From assembly GCF_002906255.1 (NCBI RefSeq), contig NZ_POTC01000010.1, positions 1-64,000 on the forward strand: DNA of 64,000 nucleotides, read 5' to 3'. The notes under the pieces were generated by a model, which worked only from the letters and a program-made list of their open reading frames with translations, was not told the origin of the DNA and made no database searches. This document shows positions 16,861 to 24,468 of the stretch, one piece after another. The stretch comes from Novacetimonas maltaceti (lineage in GTDB: Bacteria > Pseudomonadota > Alphaproteobacteria > Acetobacterales > Acetobacteraceae). How positions within the stretch are numbered: the first letter of the stretch is position 1; the number at the start of each line of letters is the position of its first letter. A program made the position numbers and the translations under genes.

Positions 16861-17262
16861 ATGCCCCACCTTACGATGGAATATTCAGGAAATATCGAAA
16901 ACCGGATCGACATGCAGGGCCTGTGTATCGACATGCACCGCGCGATCCTGTCGAGCGGCCTGTTCGAGGCAGGCGCGCCGCGCGTGCGGGCATTGCGGGC
17001 CGATGCGTGGGCGATTGCGGACCTTGATCCTGAAAATGCGTTCGTGGACATGAGCTTCCGCATTGGCGCGGGCCGTAGCGCGGAAGAGAAAAAACATGTG
17101 GGCGACATGATCTTTGCCGTGGCGCGTAACGGGTTGGCCCATCTGCTTGCGCGGCCGTATTTCGCGCTGTCGCTGGAGGTGCGCGAGATCGACCCCCGGC
17201 TGAGCTGGAAGGACAATGCCATGCATGCGCGCCTGCGTGGCACGGGCATGCCTGTGGCATAG
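16861..17262 (+). CDS. hpaF: 5-carboxymethyl-2-hydroxymuconate isomerase
   Basis: A 133-residue protein of the tautomerase superfamily CHMI type. After removal of Met1 the chain begins PHLTMEYSGN, giving the N-terminal catalytic proline and the conserved start of HpcD/HpaF. Later parts FVDMSFRIGAGRS and LSLEVREIDPRLSWKDN also match. The enzyme isomerises 5-carboxymethyl-2-hydroxymuconate to its keto form in the homoprotocatechuate pathway. A near-perfect AAAGGAGG site precedes the ATG. It is the first gene of the meta-cleavage operon downstream of the candidate HpaR operator. Confidence 0.94.
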   Translation: MPHLTMEYSGNIENRIDMQGLCIDMHRAILSSGLFEAGAPRVRALRADAWAIADLDPENAFVDMSFRIGAGRSAEEKKHVGDMIFAVARNGLAHLLARPYFALSLEVREIDPRLSWKDNAMHARLRGTGMPVA

Positions 17263-17339
17263 GGCCAGCCGGAACCAGGAAAAATATGCATCCGTCATGA
17301 TGGGGCAATCCCGTCATGCGCAAGCAATGGAGTATCGTG

Positions 17340-18854
17340 ATGTCCGTACTGCAGGACAATATCGACAAGGTTGGCCACTACCTCGCGCGGTTTCGCGAAC
17401 ATGGCGTGCCCAACCATATCGGGGGGGAAGACCGCCCCGCCATCGGCAACATGACGTTCGAGACGATTTCCCCCATCGACCTCAAACCCCTCGCGCAGGT
17501 TGCGCATGGCGATGCGCGCGACGTGGACCTTGCCGCGCGTGCCGCACGCGACGCCATGGCGGAATGGGCGGCCTATGGCGGGGAGGCGCGGCGCAGGCTG
17601 CTGCACCGCATTGCCGACGCCATCGTGGCGCATGCGGAGGAAATCGCCCTGCTGGAATGTGTCGATACCGGGCAGGCATTGCGTTTCATGTCCAAGGCGG
17701 CCCTGCGCGGGGCGGAGAATTTCAGGTTCTTTGCCGACCGGGCACCGGCCGCGCGCGACGGGTTGAGCCTGCGTGGGCCGGGACAGGTCAACATGACCAC
17801 CCGCGTACCGATTGGTCCGGTGGGTGTGATTACGCCATGGAACACGCCCTTCATGCTTTCCACATGGAAGATTGCGCCTGCGCTGGCCGCCGGTTGCACG
17901 GTGGTGCACAAACCGGCGGAATTCTCCCCCCTGACCGCAAGCCTGCTGGTGCGCATCGCCGAAGGGGCGGGCCTGCCGAAAGGGGTGTGGAACGTGGTCA
18001 ACGGCTTTGGCGAGGATGCGGGCCGGGCGCTGACGCAGCATCCCGACATCAGGGCCATTGCCTTTGTGGGCGAAAGCCGCACCGGATCGCTGATCATGAA
18101 GCAGGGGGCCGACAGCCTCAAGCGTGTGCATTTTGAACTTGGTGGAAAAAACCCTGTCATCGTCTTTGCCGATGCGGACCTCGACCGTGCGGCGCAGGCG
18201 GTGGCGTTCATGATCTACTCCCTCAATGGGGAGCGTTGCACCTCCTCGTCACGGCTCCTGGTGGAGGAGAGCATCCATGACCGGTTCACCGACCTTGTCG
18301 CGCAGAAGGCGCGTGCCATAAAGGTCGGGCATCCGCTGGACCCGGAAACGGTCGTCGGCCCGTTGATCCATCCCGAACATGAGCGGAAGGTTCTGGAGTA
18401 TTTCGAAATCGGACGGAGCGAGGGCGCATCGCTTGCCGTGGGTGGGACGCGTGTGGATGGGCCGGGTGGCGGGTGCTATGTCGCGCCGACGCTGTTTACC
18501 CATGCGCGTAATGACATGCGTATCGCGCAGGAGGAGATTTTCGGTCCGGTCCTGACCGCCATCGCCTTCCGTGACGAGGCCGAGGCCCTGTCCCTTGCCA
18601 ATGGTGTGCAGTATGGGCTGTCGGGCTATGTGTGGACATCCGATGTCACGCGTGCCTTTCGTGTTGGCGATGCGCTGGATGCTGGCATGATCTGGATAAA
18701 TTCGGAAAATGTCCGTCACCTTCCCGCGCCTTTCGGGGGTATCAAGAACTCCGGAATCGGCCGCGACGGGGGCGACTGGTCCTTTGATTTCTACATGGAA
18801 ACCAAGAATATCGCGTTTGCCACCACCGCGCATCCCATCCCGAAACTGGGATGA
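17340..18854 (+). CDS. hpaE: 5-carboxymethyl-2-hydroxymuconate semialdehyde dehydrogenase
   Basis: A 504-residue NAD-dependent aldehyde dehydrogenase. [20 protein letters not shown] (from residue 167), base Glu266 in ELGGKNPVIVFADADLDRA and nucleophile Cys300 in LNGERCTSSSR are all intact, and the LNGERCTSSSR signature is characteristic of the HpaE/HpcC branch. It oxidises the ring-cleavage semialdehyde to 5-carboxymethyl-2-hydroxymuconate. ATG 17340 follows TGGAG; an upstream ATG at 17316 is less likely. It lies 77 bases after hpaF, and 157 bases with a hairpin repeat separate it from hpaD. Confidence 0.94.
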   Translation: MSVLQDNIDKVGHYLARFREHGVPNHIGGEDRPAIGNMTFETISPIDLKPLAQVAHGDARDVDLAARAARDAMAEWAAYGGEARRRLLHRIADAIVAHAEEIALLECVDTGQALRFMSKAALRGAENFRFFADRAPAARDGLSLRGPGQVNMTTRVPIGPVGVITPWNTPFMLSTWKIAPALAAGCTVVHKPAEFSPLTASLLVRIAEGAGLPKGVWNVVNGFGEDAGRALTQHPDIRAIAFVGESRTGSLIMKQGADSLKRVHFELGGKNPVIVFADADLDRAAQAVAFMIYSLNGERCTSSSRLLVEESIHDRFTDLVAQKARAIKVGHPLDPETVVGPLIHPEHERKVLEYFEIGRSEGASLAVGGTRVDGPGGGCYVAPTLFTHARNDMRIAQEEIFGPVLTAIAFRDEAEALSLANGVQYGLSGYVWTSDVTRAFRVGDALDAGMIWINSENVRHLPAPFGGIKNSGIGRDGGDWSFDFYMETKNIAFATTAHPIPKLG

Positions 18855-18874
18855 GGGAAATTTACAAAAAGAAT

Positions 18875-18955
18875 AAAAGTTTTTGGTGAAGCTTTTTTCA
18901 AAAAGCTTCAAAGAACATAACTTTTTAAAAAAGTAGATACCCAAAAACGTCTTTT
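18875..18955. repeat. Copy 4 of the hairpin repeat, inside the hpa operon
   Basis: Begins AAAAGTTTTTGGTGAAGC, with the 10-bp GAAGCTTTTT/AAAAAGCTTC hairpin, then a weaker hairpin ACTTTTT/AAAAAAGT and the closing ACCCAAAAACGTCTTTT. It separates hpaE from hpaD within what is otherwise one co-directional operon and could lower read-through or mark an mRNA processing point. Confidence 0.8.
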
Positions 18956-19011
18956 CGTTTTTTTCATAATTCCTGCAACGGGCCTGCTGGCAGCAATAAC
19001 GGAGAAGAACA

Positions 19012-19992
19012 ATGCCGATTCCCATGCCGAACCTCTATCCACCCTTCAACATCGTGCGCCTGAGCCACGTGGAATTCATCGTGACCGACCTTGCGCGCAG
19101 CCGCGCCTTCTATGCCGACACGCTTGGCCTTCAGGTCGTGACGGAGGATGCGGAGCGCATCTACCTGCGTGCGATGGAGGAACGCGGGCATCATTGCATG
19201 ATCCTGCGCCAGGGGCCAAAGGCCGAAGTTTCCATGCTGGCGCTGAAACTTTATTCCGAAGAAGACCTCGACAAGGCATGGGACTGGCTGTGTGAACAGG
19301 GATTGCCGGTTGAATGGGTGGAACGTCCCCATCAGGGGCGGACCCTGCGCACGCGCGATCCGTCGGGCATGCCGCTGGAATTCTATTTCCAGATGGAACG
19401 CCTGCCCCCGATCCACCAGAAATATGCGCTCTATCACGGGGTCAGGCCGCTGCGTATCGACCATTTCAACTGTTTTTCAACGGATGTCGATGCGTCTGTC
19501 GAATTTTACAACCGGATCGGTTTTCGCGTCACCGAATATACCGAGGATGATGAAAGCGGGCGTCTGTGGGCGGCATGGATGCACCGCAAGGGCGGCGTGC
19601 ATGACATTGCATTCACCAATGGGCGGGGGCCGCGACTGCATCATACCGCATTCTGGGTGCCGACGCCTCTGAACATCATCGACCTGCTGGACCTGATGTC
19701 CACCACCGGATACCTGGCCAATATTGAACGCGGGCCGGGCCGCCATGGGATTTCGAATGCGTTTTTCCTGTATATCCTCGACCCTGACGGGCACCGGATC
19801 GAAATCTACTGCTCTGATTACCAGACTGTGGATCCCGACCTTGAACCCATCAGATGGGACCTGAAGGATCCGCAGCGCCAGACATTGTGGGGCGCGCCCG
19901 CGCCGCGGTCATGGTTCGAACATGGCAGCATATTCGCCGGGGCACATGTGACAGAGCCGTTGCTGAAGGCCCAGCCGATCATAGCGCCCTGA
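19012..19992 (+). CDS. hpaD: 3,4-dihydroxyphenylacetate 2,3-dioxygenase (type I extradiol, VOC fold)
   Basis: A 326-residue ring-cleavage dioxygenase built from two glyoxalase/VOC modules (about 15-130 and 145-270). Metal ligands predicted by alignment with the Brevibacterium homoprotocatechuate dioxygenase are His151 (LRIDHFNC), His211 (RLHHTAFW) and Glu264 (HRIEIYCSDY); the acid-base pair His197 and Tyr254 is also present. It opens homoprotocatechuate to 5-carboxymethyl-2-hydroxymuconate semialdehyde. This type I enzyme is unrelated to the LigB-type HpaD of E. coli, so the operon is a mosaic relative to enterics. ACGGAGAAG provides the ribosome site. Confidence 0.93.
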   Translation: MPIPMPNLYPPFNIVRLSHVEFIVTDLARSRAFYADTLGLQVVTEDAERIYLRAMEERGHHCMILRQGPKAEVSMLALKLYSEEDLDKAWDWLCEQGLPVEWVERPHQGRTLRTRDPSGMPLEFYFQMERLPPIHQKYALYHGVRPLRIDHFNCFSTDVDASVEFYNRIGFRVTEYTEDDESGRLWAAWMHRKGGVHDIAFTNGRGPRLHHTAFWVPTPLNIIDLLDLMSTTGYLANIERGPGRHGISNAFFLYILDPDGHRIEIYCSDYQTVDPDLEPIRWDLKDPQRQTLWGAPAPRSWFEHGSIFAGAHVTEPLLKAQPIIAP

Positions 19993-20042
19993 CGCCGCAC
20001 TCCATCGAAAGGACCGTTCACGACAGAGCAGGATCGCGTGAA

Positions 20043-20921
20043 ATGTTGCCGAAATTCATCAGTTTTTCAAATCAGGGCCGCCCCGGATACGGCCTTGTGC
20101 GTGAGGACGGGATCGTGGACCTGTCGCGCCATTATGGCGATCGCTGGCCCACGCTGCGCGCCGTTGTGGCAGCAGGTGCGCTCGATGAACTTGCGCGCGA
20201 GGCGCAGGGATGGATGGCGGACCTGGTGCATACCGCCATTCATTATGAAATTCCCATTCCCGATGCGGAAAAGATCATCTGCGTGGGCGTGAACTATCCC
20301 GACCGGAACGCGGAATATAAGGACGGGCAGGAGGCCCCGCCCTATCCTTCGCTGTTCATCCGGCTTGCGCGCAGCTTCGTGGGCCATGACGAACCGCTGC
20401 GCCGCCCGCCGGAGTCCGTGCAGCTTGATTACGAGGGGGAGATTGTCGTGGTGATCGGCCGGGGCGGCCGGCGCATTCCCGCCGAACATGCGCTGGAGCA
20501 TGTGGCGGGCCTGTCGCTGTGTAACGAGGGGACGATCCGCGACTGGGTGCGGCATGCGAAATTCAATGTGACGCAGGGCAAGAATTTCGATGGCTCTGGC
20601 GCGATCGGCCCGTATCTGGTGCCGTTTTCCGATCCGGCGCAGCTGTCCGATATCACGTTGGAAACCAGCGTGAACGGTGCGGTGCGCCAGCATGACCGCA
20701 CGGGGCGGATGATCTTTCCGTTTGCATATCTTATCGCCTATATCTCCACCTTTACCACGCTGTCGCCTGGCGACATGATCGTGACCGGCACGCCAACCGG
20801 GGCGGGGGCACGCCATGACCCGCCCATCTGGCTCAAACCCGGCGACGTGGTGGAGGTACGGGCCGATGGGCTTGGCGTCCTGCGTAACGGCGTGATCGAC
20901 GAAGGGGAAAGCCCATGCTGA
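20043..20921 (+). CDS. hpaG: HpaG: FAH-family isomerase/decarboxylase of the homoprotocatechuate pathway (single domain)
   Basis: A 292-residue fumarylacetoacetate-hydrolase-fold protein. An N-terminal cap (about 1-70) precedes the catalytic domain with IICVGVNYPDRNAEY, the metal-site residues in LDYEGEIVVVIGRGGRRI and the C-terminal TPTGAGARHDPPIWLKPGD. It decarboxylates 5-oxopent-3-ene-1,2,5-tricarboxylate and/or isomerises the product, 2-hydroxyhepta-2,4-dienedioate. E. coli HpaG is a tandem fusion of two such domains of about 429 residues; only one domain-length gene is present here. ATG 20043 was picked as the start because it restores the family N-terminus. The 3' end overlaps hpaH by 7 bases. 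Confidence 0.88.
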   Translation: MLPKFISFSNQGRPGYGLVREDGIVDLSRHYGDRWPTLRAVVAAGALDELAREAQGWMADLVHTAIHYEIPIPDAEKIICVGVNYPDRNAEYKDGQEAPPYPSLFIRLARSFVGHDEPLRRPPESVQLDYEGEIVVVIGRGGRRIPAEHALEHVAGLSLCNEGTIRDWVRHAKFNVTQGKNFDGSGAIGPYLVPFSDPAQLSDITLETSVNGAVRQHDRTGRMIFPFAYLIAYISTFTTLSPGDMIVTGTPTGAGARHDPPIWLKPGDVVEVRADGLGVLRNGVIDEGESPC

Positions 20922-21718
20922 CGACAGCACAGCGTGAGGCGCAGATCGCGCTGCTTGACGCGGCGGAGCGCACGGGCGTGCAGACCGGCCTGATTTCGGG
21001 CCGGTATCCCGATGCGGACCTTGACGATGCCTATGCCATCCAGGCGGGATGGGTGGCGCGCAAGGTTGCAGCGGGCAGGCGGATCATCGGCTGGAAGATC
21101 GGACTGACGTCACGGGCGATGCAGTCGGCGCTGAATATCGAAACCCCGGATTCCGGCGTCCTGCTTGACGACATGATGTTCGAGGATGGGGCACATGTCC
21201 CGGCGGGGCGGTTCATCCAGCCCCGGATCGAGGCGGAAATTGCCTTTGTCATGAAATCCCCGCTGCGGGGCGCGGATGTCGGCATATGCGACGTGCTTGA
21301 TGCAACGGCCTATGTGGTTCCCGCGCTGGAGATCCTTGATACCCGTATCGTGCGTGTGGACCGTGAAACCGGGCAGGCCCGGACGGTTATCGACACGATT
21401 GCCGATAACGCGGCCAATGCCGGGATCGTGCTGGGCGGGCAGGCCATCAGGCCGGGGGATGTGGACATGCGGTGGATGGGGGCGATTGTGTCACGCAATG
21501 CCGTGGTGGAGGAAACCGGCCTTGGCGCGGGTGTCCTGAACCATCCGGTACGCGGGATCGTCTGGCTGGTCCGTCGCCTTGCGGCCTATGGGCAGGGGAT
21601 CGATGCCGGGCATGTCGTCCTGGCCGGGTCCTTCATCCGCCCCATCGAGGCGCGACATGGGGACACGATCATGGCCGATTACGGCCACCACGGCACGCTG
21701 GGCTGTTATTTTGAATAG
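20915..21718 (+). CDS. hpaH: 2-oxo-hept-4-ene-1,7-dioate hydratase
   Basis: A 267-residue member of the MhpD/HpaH hydratase family, also of the FAH fold. The segments GWKIGLTSRAMQSALNI, SGVLLDDMMFEDG, QPRIEAEIAFVM and NHPVRGIVWLVRRLAAYG are diagnostic. It hydrates 2-oxohept-4-ene-1,7-dioate to 2,4-dihydroxyhept-2-ene-1,7-dioate. Length equals that of the E. coli protein (267). GAAGGGGAAAGCCC before the ATG and the 7-base overlap with hpaG show translational coupling; hpaI follows 13 bases later. Confidence 0.94.
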   Translation: MLTTAQREAQIALLDAAERTGVQTGLISGRYPDADLDDAYAIQAGWVARKVAAGRRIIGWKIGLTSRAMQSALNIETPDSGVLLDDMMFEDGAHVPAGRFIQPRIEAEIAFVMKSPLRGADVGICDVLDATAYVVPALEILDTRIVRVDRETGQARTVIDTIADNAANAGIVLGGQAIRPGDVDMRWMGAIVSRNAVVEETGLGAGVLNHPVRGIVWLVRRLAAYGQGIDAGHVVLAGSFIRPIEARHGDTIMADYGHHGTLGCYFE

Positions 21719-21731
21719 GGAGAGACGGAAA

Positions 21732-22532
21732 ATGCCTGCCCCTGTCAACAGGTTCAAGGCCGCCATCCGGAATGGGGAATGCCAGATCGGGCTATGGCTG
21801 GCGCTGGCCAATCCCTATACCGCCGAAATCTGCGCAGGTGCCGGGTATGACTGGCTCCTGCTGGATGGGGAGCATGCCCCCAATGACATCCCGACCCTGA
21901 TGGCGCAGCTTCAGGTCCTGCATGGGAATGGGCATCCGGTGGTACGCCCCCCGACGGGGGCGGCATGGATGATCAAGCAGGTCCTCGACCTTGGCGCGCA
22001 GACGCTTCTGGTGCCCATGATCGAAAGTGCGGATCAGGCCCGCGAAATGGTGCGCGCGGTGCGTTATCCCCCGCAGGGCATCCGGGGGATCGGCGCCGCT
22101 CTGGCGCGGGCTTCGGCGTTCAACCGCATTCCCGACTACCTTCCCACCGCGAACGCGCAGGTCTGCCTGCTTCTGCAGGTGGAAAGCCGCGCGGGCCTTG
22201 CCGCGATCGAGGAGATCTGCGCGGTGGAGGGGGTGGACGGGGTCTTTGTCGGCCCGGCCGACCTCGCCGCCGACATGGGATATCTGGGGCAGCCCGGCGC
22301 GCCTGCGGTGCAGGAGGAAGTGGAAATGGCCATCGTGCGCATCCGTGCCTGTGGCCGTCCCGCCGGGGTCCTGACGTCGGACCCGGCGCTTGCGCGGCGT
22401 TATGTCGAACTTGGGGCCAGTTTTGTTGCCATCGGCAGCGATGTGGGCCTGCTGGTGGCGGCCACGTCGCGGCACCTGCGGGAGTTCCGCAAGGACGCGC
22501 TGCCCCCTGTGGCACGGGGATCTGTCTACTGA
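21732..22532 (+). CDS. hpaI: 4-hydroxy-2-oxoheptane-1,7-dioate aldolase
   Basis: A 266-residue class II pyruvate aldolase of the HpcH/HpaI family. NRFKAAIRNGECQIGLWLAL begins the barrel; YDWLLLDGEHAPND contains the catalytic His, VRPPTGAAWMIKQVLDLGAQ and LLLQVESRAGLAAI contain the metal Glu, and GVFVGPADLAADMGY the metal Asp. It cleaves the C7 hydroxy-keto-acid to pyruvate and succinate semialdehyde, ending the pathway. AGGGAGAGACGG precedes ATG 21732. The nearby Sad-like dehydrogenase (28744-30135) could consume the semialdehyde. Confidence 0.94.
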   Translation: MPAPVNRFKAAIRNGECQIGLWLALANPYTAEICAGAGYDWLLLDGEHAPNDIPTLMAQLQVLHGNGHPVVRPPTGAAWMIKQVLDLGAQTLLVPMIESADQAREMVRAVRYPPQGIRGIGAALARASAFNRIPDYLPTANAQVCLLLQVESRAGLAAIEEICAVEGVDGVFVGPADLAADMGYLGQPGAPAVQEEVEMAIVRIRACGRPAGVLTSDPALARRYVELGASFVAIGSDVGLLVAATSRHLREFRKDALPPVARGSVY

Positions 22533-22747
22533 ACAGGATTCATCCTGTAAAACCACGTGAAAATATCGAATCTTTCCCCGGCATGTTTCGGATAATTCCG
22601 CCTTCCTGAAGAAAAGGCGACACCATGCCCATGCTGCCCCACCCGTGCCGCAACGGTGGCGCGGGACAAAGCATGGAAATGAAACATTGATAAAGTCAGT
22701 CTGAAAAATTCTCCAGAATAACAAGAAGAAAATGGAGTGAAGGTGAC

Positions 22748-24331
22748 ATGGCGACAAACGGGTATGCTGTTGTCCCGCCACCGCGCACGGCGCGATACGC
22801 CATATATGATGGTCTGGCGGCTTTTTATTTCATGATCGCAAGCATCGTGTTTATCGGCCTGGGTGAACATGCCCGTGAGCATCCATGGGTCATGGCGCAT
22901 CCATATATCCTGGCATTCCTGAAATTCGCCTGTCTTGCGACATTCGGGGAATGCCTGAGGGGGCGGATCGTCGCAGGCCGCTGGATCGTGCGCGCCGTGT
23001 TGGTGCGTGCGCTGATCTGGGGATGCCTTGGGGTCTGGATCGCCTTCGCCTTTCAGGTGATTGACGCGGGCGTGGGCCACCTGCTCGGGCCGGGGGCGCC
23101 GGCCGTGTGGCGTGCGCTGTGTGCAAGTGTGTGGATCAATCTCCTGTCCGGGTATGGGTTTTTCATGATGACGGCACATTTCGTGACGGACCGCATCATT
23201 GACGACGGGTGGCAGTCCCCATGGCGTGCCCTGCAGCATCCCAGCTTTTCGCCATGGGCGCGTATCGTCATGCTGACGCTGGTATGTTTCTGGGTGCCCG
23301 CGCATACCATCACGTTCCTGCTGCCGCCTGCATGGCGTGTGGTCTTTGCGGCCTATCTGGGGATTGCGCTGGGCCTCCTGCTGTCCTTCAGCAATGCGCG
23401 TGCGCGCAGGCAGGCGCGGATGGCGTCCGCAATGGCGGGACACGGGCTGGCGCTTGCGCTGGGATGTATGGGGGTGCTGGCGGCGGGGCGTGCGTATGCC
23501 ACCGAAGGCGGGGGCAGTGTCTATCCCACCGGGGTCAACACCGTGATGCCCGCCATCCTGCCCGGCCCGAACGAGACGGAACTGTTCAACTATATCGTCG
23601 ATGTGCCGATGCCGTCGCTGAACAATGCGAAGGGCAGGTCCACCGTGCCGTTCCGCGCCAACCTGTTTGCCTATGCCCCGCGCCTTGTCCATGGATGGGA
23701 CGTGGATTACCACGGCCTGCACCTTGAAACCGGTGTCTCCCCCGTCCTGCAGCGCAAGAGCGTGCGTGTGGGGGACAGCAGCGATTTTGCGATGAACATG
23801 TCCTCGTTCGACCTGCAGGCGCTTTACCTGACATGGTCGCATGGGAATGTGCACCTGATGGTGGGGCAGGATTTCTGGTTTCCCGGTTCGACCTTCAACC
23901 GTCGTGCCCTGGCCAATGTCAGCCCGAACAAGGTGACCTTCATGCCCGAGGGCGCGGTGACATGGATGCCGGGGCGATGGGAAGTGTCCGTGGAATTCAC
24001 GGGACAGTTTTCAACCATCAATCCCGCCACCCATTACCATGACGGTGCGCTGTTCGATCTGGACTATGGCATCGGGTATCGCCCTTTTCGCAGGCTTCCC
24101 AAGCTGCAGGTCGGGATCCAGGGCAATTTCGCCAACCAGTTCAGCGATGACATGCAGTATGGCGTGCCGTACGAAAATGGATACCGCATGCGCAACTTCA
24201 CCATCGGGCCACAGTTTGTCTATAGCATCCGGCGCGGCATGGGCGTGGCGCTGAAGTGGCAGCATAATGTCGTGTCCCACAATACGGTGGGCGGGGAGCG
24301 GTTCTGGGTGCAGTTTGCATTCCCGCTGTAA
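22748..24331 (+). CDS. Fusion of polytopic inner-membrane domain and outer-membrane MetA-type beta-barrel
   Basis: A 527-residue frame of three parts. Residues 1-220 hold five or six hydrophobic segments with FLKFACLATFGECLRGR, resembling bacterial Mpv17/PMP22-like membrane proteins (unverified). Residues 225-251 look exactly like a cleavable signal peptide: ARARRQAR, a hydrophobic core GLALALGCMGVLAAG and cleavage motif AYA/TEGG. Residues 252-527 resemble outer-membrane channels of the 'MetA-pathway of phenol degradation' family, with alternating aromatic beta strands and a terminal Phe-Pro-Leu. The barrel part could be translated alone from ATG 23420, though its ribosome site is poor. It follows hpaI by 215 bases and may take up aromatic acids, since no HpaX-type carrier is in the cluster (inference). 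Confidence 0.7.
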   Translation: MATNGYAVVPPPRTARYAIYDGLAAFYFMIASIVFIGLGEHAREHPWVMAHPYILAFLKFACLATFGECLRGRIVAGRWIVRAVLVRALIWGCLGVWIAFAFQVIDAGVGHLLGPGAPAVWRALCASVWINLLSGYGFFMMTAHFVTDRIIDDGWQSPWRALQHPSFSPWARIVMLTLVCFWVPAHTITFLLPPAWRVVFAAYLGIALGLLLSFSNARARRQARMASAMAGHGLALALGCMGVLAAGRAYATEGGGSVYPTGVNTVMPAILPGPNETELFNYIVDVPMPSLNNAKGRSTVPFRANLFAYAPRLVHGWDVDYHGLHLETGVSPVLQRKSVRVGDSSDFAMNMSSFDLQALYLTWSHGNVHLMVGQDFWFPGSTFNRRALANVSPNKVTFMPEGAVTWMPGRWEVSVEFTGQFSTINPATHYHDGALFDLDYGIGYRPFRRLPKLQVGIQGNFANQFSDDMQYGVPYENGYRMRNFTIGPQFVYSIRRGMGVALKWQHNVVSHNTVGGERFWVQFAFPL

Positions 24332-24351
24332 AATGGCTGATGAATGAAAAC

Positions 24352-24429
24352 AAAAGTTTTTGGTGAAGCTTTTTTCAAAAAGCTTCGAAGAACGCTGGTT
24401 TCTGAAAGAATCCAGAACCCGAAAACTTC
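24352..24429. repeat. Copy 5 of the hairpin repeat
   Basis: Starts AAAAGTTTTTGGTGAAGC with the intact GAAGCTTTTT/AAAAAGCTTC hairpin; the second hairpin (CTGGTTTCTGAAAGAATCCAG) is degenerate and the closing arm reads CGAAAACTTCC. It lies 20 bases after the fusion gene and 40 before pckA. Confidence 0.75.
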
Positions 24430-24468
24430 CCACGCTGTCAAACAAAAAGAAAAACGGGAGCGAACCTG

